IMG/VR virus record: IMGVR_UViG_3300020442_002879
Coordinates: 1 to 51,439 of that record
Strand: one strand, 5' to 3'
Source: a virus
DNA length: 51,439 bases
The notes beneath the pieces were generated by a model. The model was not told the origin of the DNA, did not search any database, and saw only the letters and a program-made list of their open reading frames with translations. A program made the position numbers and the translations under genes. Positions 22,001-26,323 of this stretch are shown one piece after another (position 1 is the stretch's first letter; the number at the start of each line of letters is the position of its first letter).

Positions 22001-25000
22001 TTAATAATCAGTTTGGTGCATCTTCTTGGTCTTATGATTCATTCCTTGATGGATTAGTTGATAACCTTTCTCATGATATTATTATTACTGATACTTCATC
22101 TAATAATAGAACTGATGCTAGAAGAATTTCTCTTGAAAGAGAAGGCGTTGTAAACGAACTTGTATTCACTAATGGTGCTGGATATCAGTCAGTTCCAACA
22201 ATTGCATTTGATGCACCTGCAGCGGGCATTACTGCTGCAGCAGTTGCGACTCTTGAAGCAACTGGTCCCCTCTCTTCAATTAATGTTACCAGTGGTGGTT
22301 CTGGATATACTGTTGCTCCTGATGTAACTTTAACAGGCACTAACATTGGTGATGATGGTGCAACTGCCGTTATCTCTAGTGGTGCTGTTACAGCAGTTAA
22401 TTATGATGGTATTGTTTGGGATGCTGAATCTGGTATTGAGTGGTTGCAGTTTGGTGCTGGTGCTGAAATTCAAGATGCTGGCACTGGAACTGGCACTACT
22501 GGTGGATTCGCTGGTCATGGTAAATACGTTAAACTTGGTGCCGCATCTGGTGCAAGATGGGCAATGACTACACGTAGAGATACCACAGATTCTGATATTG
22601 TTCGTATTTACGCTATTGCTGGTAATAATACAAACGGTGGTGAACGTCCTGATAATAGTGAAGACCTTAGACTCTACTACAGAGCGAATGGGTCTAATGG
22701 TAGTTGGGTATTTATCGATAGAATCATCTACGGTGGTACTGGTACTGGAACAGGCAATCAAAATTATGCAAACTTTAGTGATTGGACTGCTATTGATGTA
22801 ACTTTACCTGCAGCAGCAAAAGCTCCAAATACACAGTTTATTGTGTATTCCACAGGTTCTAACAGTCTCCTCTTTGACCATTATGGTGTTGCTAGAATTG
22901 GTGCAATTGATAGCACTAAGGAGTTTGAAGGTACAGTAACAGTTTCGTTTGCAGATGGTGCTGAAGAAACTGGGACTCCAACTGCAGCAACTGCAGACTT
23001 TATTACTCTTCGTGAAGTTTCTGATGTAACCATTACCAATCCTGGTCGTGGATATGATCCTGCCAATCCACCTTCAGCAACATTTAGTGGTGGTAATCCA
23101 AGCACGGCTGCTACAATTACTAACGTTAACGTTGTTCTGGATACCTCTAGATTTACTGATGGTGAGACCTTGACCTCTAGTGGTGGGGGAACTGCTACGG
23201 TTCTTGAAGATACTGGTAACGCAGTTTACATCGGTCCTATTACAGGAACAGTATTTGCTGATGGAGATACGTTAACTGGTGGAACTAGTGGAGTTATTTC
23301 TACTATTCCTACGGGCGGTGTTGGAACAGTCTTTGATTATTATACTAATGTTGGTAACGTACTTACATTCAATGATGCTAGATTGATTCAATCTCCTATT
23401 GCAGACCAATTCTCTGTAACTAATCTCTGGACTAATCCCGAAGCATTTGAAGTTAACTGGAATAGTCCTGATACCACATTTACAGCGAATAATCTTCTTG
23501 CTCCAGATAGCACACAAACAGCAGAAAAAATTACTGCAGATGCTACCACCAGTGAGCATTTTATTGATAGAGTTTATAATCTATCCGCATTTGAAACTTT
23601 TGATGGCACAACTACATTTGACTCTGAAGTTGAAAGTTTCGATACTGGATCGATTGTTGAAGGTGAAGACCAGACCTTTACGACTTCTCTCTTTATTAAA
23701 GCAGGTGAAATTTCTACCATTAGATTTATGGCAATTCTTGATGATGGCGATCCTGGTGAGCAAAGACTATTCTTTGATGTCAATTTAACAGACGGTTCTA
23801 CTGGTTCTATCTTCCAACCTGAAAATGGTTTGGTTTCTTTCTCCACTGGGGTTGTTCCTTTTGGTAATGGTTGGTATAGGATTTTTGCAACCCTTCAGTT
23901 CTCATTCGGTTTTGGTAGTTTGACAACGCGAATCAAACTTAAAAATCCTGCAGAATCGTTTGCTGGTGACGGAACTTCTGGTATTTACGTTTGGGGTGCT
24001 AAACTCAATAAAAATGCAGTTGATGCATATACTGCAGTTGGTGGAGAAGTATTCTACTCCAATACCGAATATAATGTTAAGAGATTTGCTCTTGATTTAC
24101 TTGAAGACTATATCGAAAATGCTCTGGATGGTGTTCTCTCATCTCCTACACCAAATGGTGCATATGCATTCGATAATTCTACGTGGAGAGCAGCGTATGA
24201 TACTGATGAAATTCTTAGAATTGTTAGAGAGAACGTTCAGTTCTATAGAGAACAATTGGACAACTCGACATACTATGTCGATGTAACTGTCAATCCTGGA
24301 ATTACAATTCCTACTAAGGAATATGGTATTGATTATGTACCCACGGGTGCTGGTGGTGGATTAACTACATCCGATTATTTCTATGGTCAATATTCTGATC
24401 AGAATGCAGAACTTGAAACCTTCTTGCTAAATGAGGCACAAATTGCTAAGGTTTATAAGAGGTTCCGTATCGATGGTGACATCACTGATGGACCATTTAC
24501 TATGGGTGAAGTCGTATCCAAGCAAGGTGCTTCTGGAGTAACGGGTGTTGTTTATGGATTCCATGAAGATGAAAATTATAAGTATCTTGATGTTGAAGTT
24601 ACTGCAGGTACTTGGGCAATCAACGATATCATTGAAGGTGCAGAAAATACCACTACTGCTACATTGAGTTCCATTGAAAATAGAATTCATATCATTAAAC
24701 TGAAGGGAACGTTTACTGATGACATTCCTTTCTACGCATACACTAGTGAAGAGTCTGCTTCTCCCACAGGATTCCTGAGAAATGAGGCAGCAGTACTGGA
24801 TAATAGTGGTGGTAAATTAACTGTTGACACTGACACCTTGCTTGGTACATTTGACAAGAATTCTGTCGTTTACTCTAGTTCTACAGAACTTTATATTGAA
24901 GTTCAGAAGTATGAAGGTACGGATGTTAAGATTGGTGATAAGATTATTTCTGGCGGAAATGTACGATTTAGTTTCTCTACTAGCGTAGCAGACTTTACTG

Positions 25001-26298
25001 TTGGACATTACGTCTATAAATTGAATTCTGGTGGTGGTAGAGACATAAGCAAGAGAGCAATTATTACTGGTAAAGATACTGCTAATAATTATCTCTATGT
25101 TGCTCCTATTGATGGAACTTTTGTAATTACTGATTCGATTGGTGATTTTGGTGCAGCAGGTGGTGGTGCAAACACAGTCGCTACGGGCACAGTCGCTACA
25201 GTAGTTACTACTGCTGGGTCTGCATATGCACTGATTGGAAACATTGTTACCGTTGGTGTTAACAAGCGACTTTATCTGACCAATGTCATTGGTACATGGG
25301 ATGCAAATGATTATGTTGTTGGTAAGAATGATTATAGGTCTGTTATACTCGATAAGGTGGTCTCACGCGCCCGCGTGAAGAGATCCTTCCGTGGATTTGA
25401 TGGTACTCAAACAACGTTTGACCTTACGATTAACAATGGCACTGCATATTTACCTGACCCCGCAGGTCACATGCTTATCTTCGTTAATGGTATCTTGCAA
25501 CCTCCTGGTGCTGGTAATGCATATAACGCATTCTCTGATAAGATTCAGTTCGCAGAGGCACCCGATCCTGGTTCAACATTTACTGGATTCTATGTTGGTA
25601 AACTGAGACAACTGGATGATATTTCGTTCGAGTTTGACTCCTTGCGTCAATCCTTCAACCTTAAGCGTGATGATGTTTTCTACTCTTTGACACTGACTGA
25701 AGGTGTACAGTCCACAACCATCAGACCTGAAAATAATATTATTGTTTCTCTCAATGGTGTTATTCAGGAACCTGGTGTTGGTTTTGAGATTGTTGGTTCT
25801 AGAATTATCTTCTCCGAAATTCCACGTTTTGGTTCTAGCTTTGCAGCATTCTCTTATGTTGGTTCTGAAGCAGACGTTGACGCAGCAGAAGTTGTTCCTC
25901 CTGTTGAACCTGGTGATTTCCTCTCGATTCAGGGTGAGACCGAAGATCGTGAAGTTGCGGTTATTGAATCGTCAAACTCACTTATCACATTTGATTATCT
26001 TGGTTCCGTATTCGGTCAGAATGCTGAGGCAACAGCAGTCCTTACAAAGGGATTCATTGAAAAAGTTAGCGTAACTTCTCCTGGTTCTGGTTATACTAGC
26101 AGACCCGTTGTTAGAGTTGACTCTATTAGTGGATTCAACGCCGACATTCGTGCAATCGTCGGCATTGGCAAGGTTGAAGTTAGTAATGTAGGTTCGGGAT
26201 ATAAAAATCCTGAAGTTTTAGTTGAATCTGAAGTTCCTGACGATTGGACTGCTCCAAACCTTGCAGACTACGGTGAAGAACCCGTTGATTATCTCTGA
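7009..26298 (+). CDS. Giant virion protein at the gp7 position, 6,429 aa, with many adhesin-like modules
   Basis: An uninterrupted 19.3-kb frame starting four bases after gp6. Residues 1-65 (LPDFISTEYELFSKFIEYYY) and 690-740 (DFYQTKGTTFSIEYLFKLLY, then a YPKD strand) look like conserved cyanophage wedge sequence, and synteny puts it at gp7 (T4 gp7 is 1,032 aa). Then, approximately: GSGY repeats 314-621 and 1131-1358; YHYH-like 1428-1564; EF-hand-like loop 1614-1625; beta-propeller-like 1828-2214; LamG-like 2218-2441; GSGY 3018-3258; 'NGVVQ' module 3578-3651; second LamG-like 4073-4278; three or more helical repeats 4318-5034; jelly-roll 5134-5301; CBM-like 5473-5678; two 'NGV-Q-PG' modules 6123-6285; GSGY to the end. 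No signal peptide or membrane helix is seen. It is probably a wedge component fused to a receptor-contacting arm. Fold names are pattern-based inference. Confidence 0.8.
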   Translation: MNINKVSNAVSSQLPDFISTEYELFSKFIEYYYKSQEKTGLGQNILNNFLEYLDIDKLDIDILDGATTLVEDISKDDTVITVENVEKFLTENGSIKIGDEVIFYENVSSSPNISFRPGVSYEQVNIKQIELQSPLRSFDGTTQSFALLSEDSPVSPVSANHLIVEVYGEYLVPGIDYTVSGTSIVFTEAPRAVLTSDSADLTSIKYFSGYIENTIFSLNDISASFGDGKTQFKVTRNGEQFVPEIDEYVIAYYDNNLLHPKVDYVFDEDLLIFRGFAPLKGRKLDLFYIDAPIPSFGSNAAAHARINDAGQLESIKIDDAGSSYRFDYPPAIGIGDENGSGGAAKALINGVKNLQLINGGIGYSDTNPPIVNVESPTQDGSTPAKITATVSGGVVTGLTLIDSGSGYTFVPRVTFSQPGGAVVDAPTIVDGSISGEIVVSAKGSGYTTAPEIYIDEPTGDNPIKASFQSVINSDGEITSVTILNRGQGYTTTPRIQVIQPTGAQVLETTVDADGRVTGIELLNGGSGYEDVPSVYIIDDRTDPSTGAYLGGTGAKAVASVFNGRITDINVTEFGTGYSQTSPPKIIIQSPPQASASVEIGINEITGFEILESGTGYSKAQFIGCARAASGITGYTEDGNAIFSRDTTATAHSNNDSISCLDSLFVKRLLDKYKEQFLPDVPELDYKKIDVRTSIKNIKDFYQTKGTTFSIEYLFKLLYGETVDVSYPKDQIIKPSAATWSINTILRATLESGDPRNIQDALIQQEADIADPNVLEASALVENYIAINTANITIYELVLSEETIQGTFVVPYKTRLAEPLGETDSIITVDSTIGWPERNGEFILGGAEVVRYKEKSLNQFIECTRLSPGSIGLNPYVWDSATEVVSNFKVYLNKGTAQEVVMNIVGIVDAQQTNLTDTGSYYLPGDKLTVAKLGGTGEQPLLTTWLYNVKKLIEVEGITFGGVDDRFATVTCTNNHGLLVGDEVTIYGANPIIYNGTFQVTSRDSDTVFQYQLPQTALVTPQGNILVSVNLNKGKSTNTPINNSISSYTTNIQNSFFNDDYIYVASTGIPNYNVGPFVGSALIPGNQRKLNRFVQNPTTISTKNTIKPGPIGTWVNGVSAWSYKSTLSKTFGPITDITISNSGIDYDAASPPTATISGGGGSGATAEVVVNGSVSSISVDTGGSGYTSSPLVSIVGGGGSGASATAIITKGSVSNILITNGGTGYTSQPEITIVGGEGTGATGTASVRGPIKSVNLTSGGTSYTSSPTVTVSSGTGAVAQAIVNNGRIISIAIISGGSGYTTAPEVQIQGVGFGAKARAVIDKEGENAGKVTSVEILNRGINYVQGTTVINLTSVGQDAEFSANVFQWTYNLQESSTFDDSQGSVFEGYNTQYGGEYAHLSNPQRLRYILGDNLIENNDGTIIERETQLNHSPIIGWAFDGNPIYGPYGYSDPTDQSSNITKISSSYRLKTALVLDEITNPNPVRTEGPLLSTDSAGTYVEDYEYVFNLGDLDQYNGRFCKTPEFPNGRYCYFVTIDNTEAGNPVFPYVLGSDFNSVVDSWNLNADATQQNIPRGVVRYRDPYQNVDIDVERTPNASTNSLSLENGDILLFEVEDENRDGVISEDEINDPDQILEEPPLQIFDYFPKVKTESKVDIEVETISRFENASITDFVIENAGSSYQVDDKLIFDNSDTGGSGASARVSRIKGETISSYGYEYRQGVNYGKIVTTSPHTLEVGDTVFVDYSENIETTNKEFDVRQLKGIEEVVVNQTGSGYNEEIPPTIRIDGDGNSGELEAVVDSLGAIKTVNIINSGNGYTTNPRVILSHPQVFKKADYYVAKIANEENVTINDVFVNDSKETFICGRTLDDSGNTVAFVAKLSAGGVKEWEKTLELTSGLNYAEFQRIYVEGNNVWVAGINKPNSTVLNAYNPDIIVAKYIQSSDGLSATLNFQKAYGGISGAQRADNITSIIGTTDNRVIIGGYTNTNSPNPYDAFIGILDSSGTFTVKRKIASSSGNEEVKDLLLDSSGNLYFILETSSTQNASARNFAIGKATITSTSITTTWIKEITNNSYSFLNTSFAIDEFDDIYVTSTLQLKSDNTTRDSFWVGKFDTDGDTTWNYRYAAPGRDINLAPKCVLDIFNELNIAFTRSDNTTDKKTVDIVKLNYKGEIINHTTNDFTQNTVEGITANALIVDNSGDPYIFGQTSWNRNEAVFTFDTDLSDTTTHHTLTTLGLGGSIARDSDGYMKIFGFQTGQSTVFENSAIKIAATSLGNALSNDFTIDFLLYKDADNGNAETLSADQQTLIAIGDAQSATGGLWLYYNTDGTAADGRIELVVTNDTTAFSGASAATGTNTGLFADDTWQLISLRKETNTFKVYVNGLEQISATVAETSLGSKDIHIGNVPGFPNAGGFIEDNQGQFFVDSLRIRNRAATVTAPSDFGNPLVLPAADAVALDHTFADTTWFAQQHARYDYIDYEAFGLKVDKDADAVRKGTFNSNTDSDYGFTRTAVTPVTGTALTLVSTGYPLAEVGFQTLDLSTVITTMSEATESLAYSRDIWSSRTATVPSPGSQKLKVTANVKNRYYFETFNLLKIDNVQELTINQLFNFTVGAKLVLRNGSTFVNSGYITRIDRDNKKVYVAINNNEWSNDVDVYELSTEQFNEQSSFNIVGPVPNDINEIAQTFPDVVNTTPGTFDIDLADFNAPEDVGGTNNLDEYAKFKSYADDDYSVKIVEVSGSSSFVVGSVVTLNSTDVSFNSSRSTVQITNLTGVTKITLVANLSKILQVSAVANSDTVYCVSDTLHYLSDGEQLFIDGNPSQEVSGTVYDEYDGSFPVERVISPIEFTYKLPQAAVSSPATSGSSVSVFVKSPTLKMYYGHQYLFNLGHSSMLGGNLSFAKDPLYKLEYSFNSIERIGTPGVTGQGVPTPTVKFKVTEDVITNISYYFDPSRTGDDSPVIPDSYLDVTFSPYVGTFTVSSTSGGTITSGDNTFQFVLTNQPEDVATIANATYSTSSKKAVGAISNIRIVNPGGFYTKLPVVDTIESTRKIERVDIVDPGTEYAVGTYKAVPIAGDGEGGLVQITVADGTDSEGVLIPGQIQSVVVTTPGKGYTTASIDVEAINGILGPGLTGSGAELNVVIPSSGSGASIFTLGEEIGKIKNLKNNNFGFDYSHDYTLRPEISFPINAQLTATSILDSITVTDPGSGYTQAPTVVISGGGGTGAIAEATIKNGRLFAIEVKDPGSGYSSQPQINLKSSFNYVVNLDLGLLQFAFPHGIQNGAEITLSATDTGDGAELPLAAGAIGRLSATTTYYAIAGSGNSLEGDQLKLAITSANAELGDAISYVNAGTGRQSVLTESFGGAAEANVITSTFLEGELVYQGDSLENATAQGYVSTNSGWQVGPRILKLIDYTGTFAEGQTITGVISKSSGIISRLKIARGVLEVGSITKTTGQFVDDVGKPSEIIQKIQDSYYYQDFSYAVKSSVSISEWKDVLVRNVHPASFKVFGELSIGDYATIPNKETDFELTKSVELANEAIVPNIQNFTLVEPIYSEFNNTEILFRQKRLTSSENILTSVVQRIDDISGLFDGVRTSFPLTVNNGDSVIANANQLMVIMNGVVQTPEVAFEIQSDSIVFSEPPAPPASVKYVNVEIAPISIIENTFASTSGIVPSVGQTLTGTGSGARLTVTRVTATTVNIGSQEAPNNVQKELIEGFFTEGTAFSANELVLGNATGFSALFETAQAVANNGLFEFGETVTDLSGDTAVVEDINLEKGAETPIAKLRYTVGPSTTSFEAIAQDSTINAPAPVAEGTFVVDSNYQIGSEIITVTAITQNTESTTLTVTRAQLGTSAGGIQQSTPLYGTDITITDDLTLSKTVGTYQSKPGLYDILLDEIIIGAKSRVVARITSTTPYTDPTTNQVVESVEISEGSSFFALLFDRIQSTTYPNIVLDDISQSQIAVVDFTDNNTDFNVKFPENETINHYVIPYDNETGDLQDDEYIRNYKIEYGNDSGNFTSGEDLSIRKLALTNAVGDGFFSLGQTLRSRDSKAEIIGYNQAQKTVYLGKVGRVRSTGEDYHTATFNGDAQLDTAQMKFGTASLLLDGTGDYLSIPTSNEFGFGTGVFTIECWIRPSSVASGTKVIADFRPTSSDSAALLLLSGSTLEYQSYLGAGSITSTTNLSADTWYHVAISRSGSTTRLFIDGVQEGGDLTDNTDYGSTRPIKIGSNLNGSAEFPGHIDEFRVSNLARYTTTFTPRDGIFQGDINTRLLLHFDGADAQTYTEDWSGSQDFTKGEEFNNDAINATTDANGSAVVTGFTGKTHRYYDAANLLEKNKNFLAKEVVYLLTQQYPSLTIPGGNVNCEDDIEDIVEAIVEDLRNGSNNHIWDAAALYVDRTDTNAVTLNHVETEIDETVWAYNKLGDLIPYIINNVLWTVSGSHGLTQYTDATITDSNNTVYGQYTPTAATYDAATGVMVLTIGSHSLTTSSQIALENGSIVFTCSSDNNATQHRYPRSDDPAYESVLKVTAVTGTTITVNVGASPVDRQYTHTFVSADSNAVRLLNYTVGDCADVASTADNLLDILIDTLTNADLATPVDHLGTITKVSPAVEYQGATVDSFYEETLQANYTDNANDTLYSNIIGSSSQYRFKDAANLIRANRTAIVDKAAFDMLDRYPDLANSMPRNADGTSTAGTERCKTDLGLILDDIATDIEKGGNKTVATTSKFYIGNNNELQHIRLQVWQSVYAHERLGYYAKQAINGDLTTDNTDELIIGDWGITNDPGQCANVQTAIDNLITLLNDTIAPTGSDYNIAADRLYFNRSFMAEEATGLLDAEFTYVLNNISYRAFDYPNGNAGREKCQRDLKLIIISIISDLQTGGNNSTIDAIELYLNANLQLDHIEEQLAATIFGIESLRTLGLKAVENLLYSSGTAVTGDQYSGTYATTSAYRDALSMTDVESVKARWGELIDIAVRTLSPAGIPGRYASQQMLFNKNYYRTEITNTVNNQFGASSWSYDSFLDGLVDNLSHDIIITDTSSNNRTDARRISLEREGVVNELVFTNGAGYQSVPTIAFDAPAAGITAAAVATLEATGPLSSINVTSGGSGYTVAPDVTLTGTNIGDDGATAVISSGAVTAVNYDGIVWDAESGIEWLQFGAGAEIQDAGTGTGTTGGFAGHGKYVKLGAASGARWAMTTRRDTTDSDIVRIYAIAGNNTNGGERPDNSEDLRLYYRANGSNGSWVFIDRIIYGGTGTGTGNQNYANFSDWTAIDVTLPAAAKAPNTQFIVYSTGSNSLLFDHYGVARIGAIDSTKEFEGTVTVSFADGAEETGTPTAATADFITLREVSDVTITNPGRGYDPANPPSATFSGGNPSTAATITNVNVVLDTSRFTDGETLTSSGGGTATVLEDTGNAVYIGPITGTVFADGDTLTGGTSGVISTIPTGGVGTVFDYYTNVGNVLTFNDARLIQSPIADQFSVTNLWTNPEAFEVNWNSPDTTFTANNLLAPDSTQTAEKITADATTSEHFIDRVYNLSAFETFDGTTTFDSEVESFDTGSIVEGEDQTFTTSLFIKAGEISTIRFMAILDDGDPGEQRLFFDVNLTDGSTGSIFQPENGLVSFSTGVVPFGNGWYRIFATLQFSFGFGSLTTRIKLKNPAESFAGDGTSGIYVWGAKLNKNAVDAYTAVGGEVFYSNTEYNVKRFALDLLEDYIENALDGVLSSPTPNGAYAFDNSTWRAAYDTDEILRIVRENVQFYREQLDNSTYYVDVTVNPGITIPTKEYGIDYVPTGAGGGLTTSDYFYGQYSDQNAELETFLLNEAQIAKVYKRFRIDGDITDGPFTMGEVVSKQGASGVTGVVYGFHEDENYKYLDVEVTAGTWAINDIIEGAENTTTATLSSIENRIHIIKLKGTFTDDIPFYAYTSEESASPTGFLRNEAAVLDNSGGKLTVDTDTLLGTFDKNSVVYSSSTELYIEVQKYEGTDVKIGDKIISGGNVRFSFSTSVADFTVGHYVYKLNSGGGRDISKRAIITGKDTANNYLYVAPIDGTFVITDSIGDFGAAGGGANTVATGTVATVVTTAGSAYALIGNIVTVGVNKRLYLTNVIGTWDANDYVVGKNDYRSVILDKVVSRARVKRSFRGFDGTQTTFDLTINNGTAYLPDPAGHMLIFVNGILQPPGAGNAYNAFSDKIQFAEAPDPGSTFTGFYVGKLRQLDDISFEFDSLRQSFNLKRDDVFYSLTLTEGVQSTTIRPENNIIVSLNGVIQEPGVGFEIVGSRIIFSEIPRFGSSFAAFSYVGSEADVDAAEVVPPVEPGDFLSIQGETEDREVAVIESSNSLITFDYLGSVFGQNAEATAVLTKGFIEKVSVTSPGSGYTSRPVVRVDSISGFNADIRAIVGIGKVEVSNVGSGYKNPEVLVESEVPDDWTAPNLADYGEEPVDYL
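7940..8880 (+). repeat. GSGY beta-repeat cluster I in the giant gene
   Basis: About ten divergent units of roughly 30 codons carry the pattern 'I-x-N-x-G-S/Q-G-Y-x-x-x-P-x-V/I' followed by a Gly/Ala-rich turn. Examples are LIDSGSGYTFVPRVTF and LLNGGSGYEDVPSVYI. The spacing and Gly-Tyr turn suggest beta-solenoid-like stacking. The same unit recurs in other genes of this window. Confidence 0.7.
10400..11010 (+). repeat. GSGY beta-repeat cluster II in the giant gene
   Basis: Six to seven units, more alike than in cluster I, for example DTGGSGYTSSPLVSIVGGGG and ITNGGTGYTSQPEITIVGGE. Each is followed by 'GSGASATA'-type turns. The near-identity of neighbouring units suggests recent tandem expansion. 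Confidence 0.75.
11848..11883 (+). other. EF-hand-like calcium loop inside the giant protein
   Basis: Codons for D-E-N-R-D-G-V-I-S-E-D-E (residues 1614-1625) fit the canonical 12-residue loop D-x-N-x-D-G-x-I-x-x-x-E with all ligand positions occupied. It lies just after the YHYH-like domain in an acidic segment. Confidence 0.6.
19960..22110 (+). repeat. Helical repeat modules (three clear copies, one partial) in the giant gene
   Basis: Copies start near 19960, 20928 and 21424, with a partial copy near 21940. Each begins with a 'D-A-A-N-L-hydrophobic-x-x-N-+' helix, followed by a tyrosine/proline segment and a conserved Cys-acidic helix: NCEDDIEDIVEAIVEDLRNG, RCKTDLGLILDDIATDIEKG, KCQRDLKLIIISIISDLQTG. 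Between them are Asn-rich and histidine-containing connectors. They contrast with the beta-rich rest of the protein and look like an alpha-helical spacer or multimerisation unit. Confidence 0.65.
25363..25378. repeat. Perfect GC-rich palindrome in the giant gene
   Basis: TCACGCG (25363-25369) and CGCGTGA (25372-25378) form a 7-bp inverted repeat around CC. The patch is far more GC-rich than the surrounding AT-rich gene. It encodes S-R-A-R-V within a short basic linker just before an 'NGV-Q-PG' module. Confidence 0.6.
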
Positions 26299-26304
26299 TA
26301 AATA
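26297..26304 (+). promoter_or_regulatory. T4-type late promoter (GATAAATA) upstream of the 409-aa gene
   Basis: GATAAATA overlaps the TGA stop of the giant gene and lies 20 bases before the next ATG at 26324. This is the same geometry as the gp25 late promoter: motif on the previous stop and a leader of about 14 bases. It would give the downstream fibre-like and YHYH genes transcription separate from the giant gene. Confidence 0.7.
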
Positions 26305-26323
26305 ACTAAAAAACTAGCGAGAA

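Noticed and set aside
7009-26298. Giant frame as several genes fused by missed stops or an assembly error
   Set aside because: No internal stop, no clear frame change and no long exact repeat that would explain a misjoin; internal ATGs with strong ribosome sites and promoter motifs were not evident. It remains worth confirming with long reads.
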